This document shows positions 44,534-51,900 of a DNA stretch of 64,000 nt, in pieces (the first letter of the stretch is position 1; every line of letters starts with the position of its first letter). Position numbers and translations under genes: made by a program. The notes beneath the pieces are model-generated. The model was not told the origin of the DNA, searched no databases, and saw only the letters and a list, made by a program, of their open reading frames with translations. This DNA comes from Bog-532 sp963824545 (GTDB lineage Bacteria; Actinomycetota; Actinomycetes; Streptosporangiales; Streptosporangiaceae). The stretch lies in NCBI GenBank assembly GCA_963824545.1, contig CAWGPP010000026.1, forward strand, positions 1 through 64,000, read 5' to 3'.

Positions 44534-46027
44534 GTGAACCTTACCGGGTGGTCGAAGAGCCTGGAAGTCACCGCCGATGGCGAGGGCGTCGTGTCGCATG
44601 CCGGGCTGGCCCTGCTGCGCCAGCTAGCGGACAGAACCGGGCTGACCGGTGGCCTGTCCCGGGCGCTGGCCTCACCGCGGCTGCTGATCCACGACCGGGG
44701 CCGGGTGACGGCGGACCTGGCCTGCGCGATCGCTGATGGCAGCGAGGTGATCAGCGGCTTCCGGGTGATGGGCGACCAGAAAGAGCTGTTCGGGCTGGTC
44801 GCCTCGGTGCCTACGACGTGGCGGGCGCTCGATGAGATCGCCGCGGGCGGCCCGCAGGCGCTGGCCCGGATCACCAGGGCGGTGAACGGCGCCCGCCGCC
44901 AGGCCTGGGCAGCGATCGGGGCCCGGCACGGCGCGCTGCCCGGCGTGCGGATCGCGGACAAGGTCCTGGAGGGGGTGACCTGCATCCGGCTGGACGCCAC
45001 GGTCACCCCGGCGCACTCGGATAAGGAGCTGGCCGAGCCGAATTTCAAGGGCTTCGGGCATCACCCGTTGCTGGGGTACTGCGATAACACCGGTGAGCCG
45101 CTGGCCGGGATGATGCGCCGGGGCAGCGCCGGCTCGAACACTACCGCTGATCACCTGCAGGTGCTCGGTGATGCGGTCGCGGCGCTGCCGCCTGCGTTCC
45201 GGCGGCGGCTGATGGTGACCGCGGATGGGGCCGGGGCCAGCCACGGGCTGATCACCCGCCTGGATCAGCTGGCCGCCCGGCCCGGGCACCAGCTGACCTA
45301 CTCCGTCGGCTGGGAACTGGGCGCCCGTGAGCGGGACGCGATCCGGCTGGTCCCGGCGCAGGCCTGGCAGATCGCGATCGACCAGCGCGGCCAGGTGCGC
45401 GAGCGCCGCGCTGACGGCGCCTGCCCGGACCGGCGCTGCGGGCATGCGCGGTGCTGGATCGAAGAAGCCCACGTCACCGAGCTGACCGGGCTGCTGCGCG
45501 AGGGCCCGGGCGGGGACCAGCTGGACGGCTGGCCCGCGACGATGCGGGTCTTCGCCCGCCGGGAGCGGCCGCACCCCGGCGCCCAGCTGAGCCTGTTCGA
45601 GACCCGGGACGGCTGGCGTTACTCCTTGTGGGTCTCGAACGTGCCCGCTCAGCTGCGCGGCTGGCGGGCCCAGCTGGGCTACATCGACGCTGCGCACCGG
45701 GTGCACGCGCGGGTGGAGGACTGTATCCGCACCGGGAAGGACTGCGGGATCGGCCGGTTCCCCTCGCACGATTTCGCGATGAACTCCGCGTGGCTGGCCG
45801 CCGCTTTAATCGCCGCCGCCTTGCTGTCCTGGCTGCGGCTCATCGCCCTGGACGGCGACCTGGCCAAAGCAGAGCCAAAGACGTTGCGTTACCGGATCCT
45901 GCACGCGGTCGGCAAGCTGGTCCGCGGTGGCCGCCGCCGGCGGCTGAAAATCCCGGCGACCTGGCCCTGGGCTGATGCCATCGCCACCGCCTGGACCAGG
46001 GTCACCGCCCTGCCACACGCACCCTGA
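44534..46027 (+). CDS. IS1380-family transposase
   Basis: 497 aa, apparently intact. DDE-type features: RLDATVTPAHSDKELAEPNF near residue 155 (first Asp), GSAGSNTTADHLQVLGDAV near 200, VTADGAGASHGL near 233 (second Asp) and CGIGRFPSHDFAMNSAWLAA near 420 (including the C-terminal family block with Asn). GTG 44534 is chosen because GAGGAG lies 10 bases upstream; the frame is open to 44465 but that part is the hairpin. Catalyses cut-and-paste transposition of this element. Confidence 0.9.
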   Translation: MNLTGWSKSLEVTADGEGVVSHAGLALLRQLADRTGLTGGLSRALASPRLLIHDRGRVTADLACAIADGSEVISGFRVMGDQKELFGLVASVPTTWRALDEIAAGGPQALARITRAVNGARRQAWAAIGARHGALPGVRIADKVLEGVTCIRLDATVTPAHSDKELAEPNFKGFGHHPLLGYCDNTGEPLAGMMRRGSAGSNTTADHLQVLGDAVAALPPAFRRRLMVTADGAGASHGLITRLDQLAARPGHQLTYSVGWELGARERDAIRLVPAQAWQIAIDQRGQVRERRADGACPDRRCGHARCWIEEAHVTELTGLLREGPGGDQLDGWPATMRVFARRERPHPGAQLSLFETRDGWRYSLWVSNVPAQLRGWRAQLGYIDAAHRVHARVEDCIRTGKDCGIGRFPSHDFAMNSAWLAAALIAAALLSWLRLIALDGDLAKAEPKTLRYRILHAVGKLVRGGRRRRLKIPATWPWADAIATAWTRVTALPHAP

Positions 46028-46201
46028 CCAGCGGAAAGCTATCCCTGCGACACGGAAGGGAGTACCCCCGGGGCCTGTGGAACCCCCGGCCACCGGCCCG
46101 CCAGCCGGGCCACCGTCATACCCCGACCCTAAAATCACGAACTGTTCAGCGGCTCAGCCGTCGTCCCGGGCCAGTCCTCCGGCCGCATGAATCATCAGGG
46201 C

Positions 46202-46504
46202 TAGATCAAGGAACCGTTCGGAGGGGATGATCCTGGTCTCACATCTGTCAACCGCGATAACGCTGGCGGAGCGATCCTTACCACCGAATACGGAAATGTC
46301 GCCAAGAATCTCACCCGGCCCGCGTATCGCCAGTATGAGGACATCGCCGTCGCGCGAGGTCCGGGCGATCTTCACCCGCCCGGCGACGAGCGCGAGGACG
46401 TGAGTGGCGGGTTCCCCCTGCCGCAGTAGCACCGCAGCAGGCTCATAAATTCGGAGACTGCCAGCTGACAGGAGATGTGCCCAGGCCTCCGGCGAGATGC
46501 TCAC
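46202..46504 (-). pseudogene. Crp/Fnr-type regulator, N-terminal cyclic-nucleotide-binding half
   Basis: 101 codons from GTG 46504 to the insertion. It reads LSAGSLRIYEPAAVLLRQGE, then VLALVAGRVKIARTSRDGD and GPGEILGDISVFGGKDRSAS, a cNMP-binding beta-barrel with a phosphate-cassette-like GEILGDISVFGGKDRSAS. Past the insertion the frame runs into IS sequence (AGGLARDDG) and stops at 46154. Joined with 44068-44436 it gives a 223-aa regulator of normal length. Confidence 0.8.
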
Positions 46505-46689
46505 TCACTATGTCTCTCATAACCTGCGTCGAAGGCAAAGAGATAGCCTGTCTTTCCAGTTCAGGGGTATTTCGCGCTAACCCGGGGGAAATGCCACAGG
46601 GCCACCGGAAAGGCGGAGCCGGTTAACGGTCCAGGTGATTTGCCGCTCAACCCGGCCCGCTCCGGCTTGCGCTGAGCACGGGCGGCGGG

Positions 46690-46925
46690 GGCGGAGCCGG
46701 TCGGTGTTGTGCTCGGTGATCAGGTGCAGGGCCTGGGCCTTGTCGCGCCGGCGATCGCCTCGACCAGGCTGGCGTGCAGCGCGTACCGCTCGGCGATGTA
46801 GTCCGCCAGCGGCTGGCCGTCGGCCGGCAGCACGGACAGCGTGTGCGACTCGATCAGGTCGAGCAGGCTGCTGTACAGCGACCGCAGCATGCGTTCGGTC
46901 CATCCGGCCGGCCCAGGGTAATAGA
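46690..46925 (-). pseudogene. GntR/FadR-type regulator, C-terminal fragment
   Basis: Minus strand reads ERMLRSLYSSLLDLIESHTL and AERYALHASLVEAIAG, then after a frameshift near 46745 DKAQALHLITEHNTDRL, the ligand-binding FCD helices of FadR-like GntR regulators. No DNA-binding domain remains. The rest of 46505-46975 has no gene that I can support. Confidence 0.5.
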
Positions 46926-46975
46926 GTCCAGAGCGGATGGATGATCACGACGAGGTGTCAACGAGGGGAGAACCC

Positions 46976-47416
46976 ATGCCAACTCGCACCGCGCGTACCG
47001 GCTGGACCGGGACTTTCGAGCAGGGCTCGGGCAAGGTCGAGCTGACAAGTTCCCATCTCGGCACGTACGAGATGTCGTTCCCGAAGCGGGCCGCCGAGGA
47101 GGCGGGGGGCGCGACCAGCCCCGAGGAGCTCATCGCCGCCGCGCACTCGGCGTGCTACGCGATGCAGCTGTCCGCGCTGATCGGCCAGGCCGGCGGGACG
47201 CCGGAGGCGCTCGACGTGCAGGCTGACGTGTCGCTCGGTCCCGACCCGGCGGGCGGTTTCCGGCTGACCGGCATCAAGCTGACCGTCCGCGGCGAGGTCG
47301 AGGGCCTCACCGACGAGCAGTTCGCCAAGGCCGCGCAGGATGCGAAGGCTAGCTGCCCGGTCAGCAAGGCCCTCACCGGCGTCGCCATCACGCTCGACGC
47401 CAAGCTCGAGCACTGA
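46976..47416 (+). CDS. OsmC/Ohr-family peroxide reductase
   Basis: 146 aa. Reduces organic hydroperoxides using two cysteines: Cys60 in AAAHSACYAMQLS and Cys127 in AKASCPVSKAL. Begins MPTRTARTGWTGTFEQGSGK, typical OsmC rather than Ohr. GGGGAG precedes ATG 46976. Stands alone next to the IS-bearing region; the PAP2 gene follows on the same strand. Confidence 0.92.
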   Translation: MPTRTARTGWTGTFEQGSGKVELTSSHLGTYEMSFPKRAAEEAGGATSPEELIAAAHSACYAMQLSALIGQAGGTPEALDVQADVSLGPDPAGGFRLTGIKLTVRGEVEGLTDEQFAKAAQDAKASCPVSKALTGVAITLDAKLEH

Positions 47417-47556
47417 AACCGGAGGCCTGGCTGAGACCGGCGCCACACCTCGCGGAGCCGGGTCTGGCGAAGCCGGGTCTGGCGGAGCCGGGCCTCGCGG
47501 AGCCGGGCCGGGACCGGTCCGCGCCGCGCCCGCTCCTGCCGGGGCGCCGCCGCCCG

Positions 47557-48219
47557 GTGGCCGGCGCGCTGCTGCTGGCCTGCGTGGTGGTCGTGGCCGC
47601 CCTCGGGGTGCAATTCGCCGGGCAAACCCAGCCCGGGCGGCTGGACGCCCCCATTGACGCGGCGTTCGTGTCCGCCCTCGGCGGGCACCCGAGCGTGCTG
47701 TTTTTCCTGGCCCAATTCGGTGACCTGCCGCTGGTCAGCGTGCTAGCCGCGGCGCTGGTGCTCGGCTGCGCCGTGGCCCGCCGGTGGCGGGGCGCCCTGC
47801 TCGCCGCCATTGCGGTGCCGCTGGCGTCCGGCCTTACCGAACTCGTCCTGAAGCACCTGGTCGGGCGGACGCTGCGTGGCTGGCCGAGCTATCCCAGCGG
47901 CCACGCGACCACCTCGTTCGTCCTCGCCACCGTCGGCGTCATCCTGCTCGCCGGGTCGTCCCGGCTGCCCGTCCCGGTCCGGCGGCTGCTGATGGCCGGC
48001 GCGTGGCTGTTCGCGGTCGCGGTCCCGTCCGTCATGGTCGCGCTCCGCCTGCACTACTTCACCGACATCGTGGGCGGTGCGGCCGTAGGGGCCGGCACCG
48101 CCCTGCTCACCGCCCTCCTTCTCGACACGGCCTGCGCGAACAGCTGGATCCGGGCACGGGCCGCCCGGCTCGCCGCGGGCCGGCTCAGTCCTGGCGGTCC
48201 TCGCTCTCGCGGGTCGTAG
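47557..48219 (+). CDS. PAP2-family membrane phosphatase
   Basis: 220 aa, about six membrane segments. Acid-phosphatase motifs: K-H-L-V-G-R-T-L (K-x5-R form of motif 1, no following Pro), YPSGHATTS (motif 2, catalytic His) and RLHYFTDIVGG (motif 3, His and Asp). Dephosphorylates lipid phosphates outside the membrane (undecaprenyl pyrophosphate or phosphatidate type; substrate unknown). The frame is open upstream to 47416, with Ala/Glu/Pro-rich repeats and no ATG or GTG; a CTG at 47431 behind GGAGG is a possible alternative start. Overlaps the convergent DUF3068 gene by 35 bp. Confidence 0.85.
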   Translation: MAGALLLACVVVVAALGVQFAGQTQPGRLDAPIDAAFVSALGGHPSVLFFLAQFGDLPLVSVLAAALVLGCAVARRWRGALLAAIAVPLASGLTELVLKHLVGRTLRGWPSYPSGHATTSFVLATVGVILLAGSSRLPVPVRRLLMAGAWLFAVAVPSVMVALRLHYFTDIVGGAAVGAGTALLTALLLDTACANSWIRARAARLAAGRLSPGGPRSRGS

Positions 48220-49501
48220 CGGCACCGGGCGGGTCGGCGTCCTGGCCGTCGCGGAACGCGGCGACCTCGGCCGTGACGGCGTCCCGGTCCTCGTGCGACA
48301 CCGGGGCCTCGGCGGGGCTGGCGTCACCGTCGCGCGCCGTGGTTTCGGCGGGGCTGGCGTCACCGTTGCGCGCCGCGGCCTCGGCCGGACTGGCGTCGCG
48401 GCTCTCCCAGGCCACCGCGCCGTTGGCTGCGCCGGCGTCCTGCCGCTGGATGGAGTCGCCGACCAGCCCCGGGCCATCGTCGGCCGGCTCGGGCATGCGC
48501 CGGCGGAAGAACGGCACCAGGGCCAGCGCGAGCAGGATCAGGCCGATGACTCCGGTGGTGACCGGGGCGATCACCTGCAGCCGGGTGATCGAGGTGGCGT
48601 TCTTGCTGGCCAGGGACGTCAGCTGATGCACAGTGGCGGGCGTCATCTTCAGGTCCACGTCGGCCACCACGAGCTTGCCGTGGCCACCGGGACCGCGCAG
48701 CACCGACTGGCCCCGCACCTCCTCGTTGACGGGAACCCCGGTTTGCGGGTTGACCCAGAACGTGTCGGTGGCCTGCCAGTACCGGTCGGCCACGACGCTC
48801 TGGTTACCCGGTAGCCCCAGGATCGACACGGGGATGCCGGCCATCTGCTGGGCGACCGTGGGCGGGACGTGCTGAACGAACCGGTACGCCGCCACGCCGC
48901 CGACGGTCGCGGTCCCGGCGAAGGCAGCGGGGAAGGTGTGCCCGGAATTGGGGTCGAAGACCTGATAGGTGGTCTTCTGCACGCCGACCGGCCACGCTAC
49001 TCCGAGGCCGGTCTGGCGGACCCTGGTGTCGCCGTTCAGCGAGGCGCCGCAGCAGTTGCTCAGCTGACCCGTGCGGCGGTTGAAGGCGGCCCGCTGCGTG
49101 ACGACGTTCACCGTGTACTTCGTGGCCGGATCCATCAGCACCGCCGACGATTCCCAGACCGCCGTGGTGTGGCTGCTGGAGGCGGCATCGCTGCGGATGG
49201 TCAGGGTGTAGGTGAGGTGGGCACCCTGCTTGGTCTGCAGGATGCCGGCGTTGTAGTAGGAGGCGTTCGTGGCCGTGAGGGTGTCCGTCTGGTTGAAGCT
49301 GACCGGCCAGGCGATCAGCTGCGGGGCGATGTAGAACTCCAGCAGCAGGGCGGTCGCCACCAGGAAGGTCCCCAGCCCGGCCAGGATGAGGCGGACCTTG
49401 CCGTGCCGCGGCCGCGGCTTCTCGTGCGTGGCGGGCAGGGCGGTCGTACCGTCGTCCGGCTGTCTGTGGCTGAAGCCGGGAAGGCTGAGGCGCTCGCTCA
49501 T
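48185..49501 (-). CDS. DUF3068 (PorA-family) membrane-anchored protein
   Basis: 438 aa. One membrane segment near residues 35-58 (VRLILAGLGTFLVATALLLE), a large extracytoplasmic domain (SFNQTDTLTATNASYYNAG, CCGASLNGDTRV, GLGVAWPVGVQKTTYQVFDP), a second membrane segment near 330 and a cytoplasmic C-terminal tail made of 12-residue repeats. DUF3068 proteins occur in actinobacteria next to cell-envelope genes; function unknown. Here the adjacent block builds arabinan and lipids. Two neighbouring cysteines (N-C-C-G) may form a vicinal disulfide. Confidence 0.88.
   Translation of the reverse strand: MSERLSLPGFSHRQPDDGTTALPATHEKPRPRHGKVRLILAGLGTFLVATALLLEFYIAPQLIAWPVSFNQTDTLTATNASYYNAGILQTKQGAHLTYTLTIRSDAASSSHTTAVWESSAVLMDPATKYTVNVVTQRAAFNRRTGQLSNCCGASLNGDTRVRQTGLGVAWPVGVQKTTYQVFDPNSGHTFPAAFAGTATVGGVAAYRFVQHVPPTVAQQMAGIPVSILGLPGNQSVVADRYWQATDTFWVNPQTGVPVNEEVRGQSVLRGPGGHGKLVVADVDLKMTPATVHQLTSLASKNATSITRLQVIAPVTTGVIGLILLALALVPFFRRRMPEPADDGPGLVGDSIQRQDAGAANGAVAWESRDASPAEAAARNGDASPAETTARDGDASPAEAPVSHEDRDAVTAEVAAFRDGQDADPPGAATTRESEDRQD
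48309..48401 (-). repeat. 36-bp tandem repeat, ~2.6 copies
   Basis: Two exact starts TCGGCGGGGCTGGCGTCACC 36 bp apart and a diverged third. Encodes a D-A-S-P-A-E-x-x-A-R/N repeat in the tail of the DUF3068 protein. Confidence 0.85.
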
Positions 49502-49513
49502 GACATCGCCCTC

Positions 49514-49885
49514 CTACGCCGCATCCTCGCCGGAACCGGCCGTGGGCCGGTACGGCGCGTGCCCGTTGGAGCTGACCAGAGCCTGGTCGCCCGCCGGCTC
49601 CGGCTGCTCAGGGAAGACGGGCAGGTGCGGGCCGAGCGCATCGTGCAGGGGCACGTCCAGGGTGGGCCGTGCGCGGCCGGCGGCGGCCTGGCTGAGCAGT
49701 TCCCGGTGACGGTCCTCGTCCACCGTCTCGCCCTGGTCGGCGAGCATGACGGGGATGCCGTCGCGGACCTGGTAGAGGCGGCGCAACCGCGGGTTGTACA
49801 GGACGCCTTCCTCGTCCAGCTACAGCAGGGCCTGCTTGTCGATCGGGCAGGCCAGCATGGTCAGCAGGAGCGGATCCAGGCTCAT
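49514..49885 (-). pseudogene. Trm112-like protein with an in-frame TAG
   Basis: From ATG 49885: SLDPLLLTMLACPIDKQALL, then TAG (49820-49822) where Tyr would be expected, then LDEEGVLYNPRLRRLYQVRD and GIPVMLADQ without a frame change. This is a Trm112-family small protein (C-P-x2-K...L-Y-N-P-R-L-R-R...Y-x-V-R-D-G-I-P-V-M-L). A single TAC-to-TAG change would explain it; a sequencing error is possible. The C-terminal ~60 residues are a non-conserved tail. Confidence 0.7.
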
Positions 49886-50536
49886 GGCATCAGGCCTTTC
49901 GGTGGGGTGAAACGCGGCGGAGACGGCCGCGCCGCCGGTGCCGGGCCGGCCGCGGGCGGCGGCCCGCTCGGTGGCGCTGGTCAGAATTACCGGCACGGTA
50001 ACGGCGCACAGGCCGCCCCCGAGCCGCATGGCCAGCAGCACCGGGCTGGACGGCAGCCGCTCGTGGAAGAGCAGCGAGCCGATGACCACCAGGTAGCCGG
50101 TGCTGATGATGGTGGAGACGGGAACGACGACGGAGACCGAGCTGCGCTGCAGCGCGGTCTGGAACAGGCACATGCCGGCCGCCAGGCAGCCGAGCACGAG
50201 GTACAGGTAGGGCGAGTGGGCCGCGGCGGAGAGCAGGGCGCGGCCCCGGGCGTGCTGCGGGCCGGAGAAGATCGCGGCCGACAGGGCCTTGAGCGCGAGC
50301 CCGGCCACCCCGTACATCAGGCCGGCGCACAGGCTGTAGCCGACACCGGTAGCCGGGTACCGGTGCCGGTGGCGGGCCGCACAGTTCGCCGAGCCGAAGA
50401 TGACCAGGGCGATCAGGCAGGCGGGGGCCGCGGCCGCCGCGACGGCCAGTGCCGCCGCGCCCGTTCCCGCGCCGCTGCCCGAAGCCGGCCCGTGGCCGCT
50501 GGACACGCTCAGCAGCACCACCGCGACGATCAGCAC
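49820..50536 (-). CDS. DMT-like transporter, N-terminally truncated, running into Trm112
   Basis: Up to 238 aa from GTG 50536. About five membrane segments: APACLIALVIFGSANCAARH, GVGYSLCAGLMYGVAGLALK, YLYLVLGCLAAGMCLFQTAL, VSVVVPVSTIISTGYLVVIG and the last near LLAMRLGGGLCAVTVPVILT. This is the second half of a DMT-type protein; the first four segments are missing, the start lying in the 3' end of the acyltransferase gene (7-bp overlap). There is no stop before the Trm112 ATG: the frame runs straight through it to the TAG at 49820. Probably a remnant. Confidence 0.6.
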   Translation of the reverse strand: MLIVAVVLLSVSSGHGPASGSGAGTGAAALAVAAAAAPACLIALVIFGSANCAARHRHRYPATGVGYSLCAGLMYGVAGLALKALSAAIFSGPQHARGRALLSAAAHSPYLYLVLGCLAAGMCLFQTALQRSSVSVVVPVSTIISTGYLVVIGSLLFHERLPSSPVLLAMRLGGGLCAVTVPVILTSATERAAARGRPGTGGAAVSAAFHPTERPDAMSLDPLLLTMLACPIDKQALL

Positions 50537-51900
50537 GCGGTCGTTGCGCCGACCGACAGCCCGCGGGGCATCGGGGCCGGCGCGGCGATCCACAGCGGTC
50601 CAGCGGGGCCGGTGAAGCACGGCGGGTCCGCGACAGCGCCCAGGTTGGTGAGGAGCGTGGTGTCGGTGAGCACCGGGCCGGCCAGACGGCGGGCCAGGCG
50701 GGCCGCGCGCCGCTTGACCGCGGCCGGTGCCCACCCGGCGGCCAGCAGCCGGCTCATCGCGTCGATCTCGGCCCGGCGCGGTTTCTTGCCCGCTCGTGTC
50801 TGCGCCGCGACCTGCGCGGGCAGCTCCGCCGGATCGGTGCGCTGCCGGGGGCGGGTGGACACCCGGATCAGCCGCGACAGGTTCCCGTACCCCTGCCAGC
50901 GCTGTTCCGGGTCGCGCGCGTTCACCGGCACCGTGACGCGGATCCGGCCACTGCGGCGGCCGTGCGCCGTATTCCACCGGTGCACCGTGAGGGTCAGCGC
51001 GGCGACGAGCAGGTCGTTGACCGTCGGGTACGGGCCGCTGCCCTGGCGCGGCGGCCGGGGAACCGGAATCGCGGCCAGCACGAAACCATATCCCGGCTGC
51101 CGGGGGATCCCGCCCTGCGGCGCGATCCGGGTCACGGTGCCGGGCAGCCTCATCCGCCCGGGCCGCCACCGGGCCGTCCCGGCCCACCGCCTCGTCCCGC
51201 CCACCAGGGCCGTTCCGGCCCACCGGTCCGTCCCGCCCACGGGGGCCGTCCCGCCCACCTGGTCCGCGCGGCCTGCGCCGGTCGCGCCGACGGCGGCCGG
51301 CTGTGCGCTCTCCGCCCCCGTGCCGGGGCCAGCCTCCGCCCCAGTGCCGGGGCCAGCCTCCGCGCCAGTGCTCGCCGCGGCCGCCGGGGCGGTCCCCGCG
51401 CGATCCCGGTAGGCGGCACAGATCGCGCGGAGCAGCGCCAGGCTGGAGATGCCGTCGAAGGCCGCGTGGTGAACCTGCAGGATCACCACATCCTGATCCG
51501 GGCCGACCGCCAGCACCAGCCGGAAGGTGGCATCGTGCAGCGACAGCGGCCAGGCGAACAGGTGCTCGCGCACGGCGGCCAGCTCGCCGGGACTGTCCCA
51601 GCCGGCCACGGTGAGCGGCCCGGGGCCGGCCTCGCCCGCCGCCGTGGTCTGCCACTGCAGGCGGCGATCCCACGGGGACGCGGCCACGAGCCGCCGCCGG
51701 GCCTCTGGTACGGCGGCCAGCACCTCGGCCAGCGCCGCCGCCAGCGCGTCCCGGTCGAGGTGACCGCGGACGTGCGTCTCCACCTGAACCAGGTTCGGCT
51801 CGTCCGCACGGTCCAGGTAGAGGTCGAGTTCCTCGATCGTGCCGAGCGGCCGCTGTGATGGTCCGGCCGGTGGCCGCGACGCCTGCCCGAGCGTGGTCAT
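50530..51900 (-). CDS. WS/DGAT-like acyltransferase/condensation protein, C-terminus lost
   Basis: 456 aa. The catalytic motif H-H-A-A-F-D-G (HHxxxDG) is present near residue 142 in VHHAAFDGISSLALLRA. The second half holds YPTVNDLLVAALTLTVHRWN and PVNARDPEQRWQGYGNLSRL, as in wax-ester/diacylglycerol acyltransferase and condensation-like enzymes. A Gly/Ala/Glu-rich loop with repeated G-G-T-x-R-W-A-G-T-A separates the halves. The sequence stops after PRGLSVGATT, where family members normally go on for another ~40 residues. ATG overlaps the AftD-like stop as ATGA. May acylate an envelope lipid; activity uncertain after truncation. Confidence 0.7.
   Translation of the reverse strand: MTTLGQASRPPAGPSQRPLGTIEELDLYLDRADEPNLVQVETHVRGHLDRDALAAALAEVLAAVPEARRRLVAASPWDRRLQWQTTAAGEAGPGPLTVAGWDSPGELAAVREHLFAWPLSLHDATFRLVLAVGPDQDVVILQVHHAAFDGISSLALLRAICAAYRDRAGTAPAAAASTGAEAGPGTGAEAGPGTGAESAQPAAVGATGAGRADQVGGTAPVGGTDRWAGTALVGGTRRWAGTARWRPGRMRLPGTVTRIAPQGGIPRQPGYGFVLAAIPVPRPPRQGSGPYPTVNDLLVAALTLTVHRWNTAHGRRSGRIRVTVPVNARDPEQRWQGYGNLSRLIRVSTRPRQRTDPAELPAQVAAQTRAGKKPRRAEIDAMSRLLAAGWAPAAVKRRAARLARRLAGPVLTDTTLLTNLGAVADPPCFTGPAGPLWIAAPAPMPRGLSVGATTAC

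Larger units (their letters stand above)
44440..46201 (+). mobile_element. IS1380-family insertion sequence
   Basis: About 1.76 kb between two copies of TAG (44437-44439 and 46202-46204), the part of the target I can match; family duplications are usually 4-5 bp, so the outermost base may have changed. Carries one intact transposase. Terminal inverted repeats were not convincingly resolved. Splits the Crp/Fnr gene. Confidence 0.75.
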
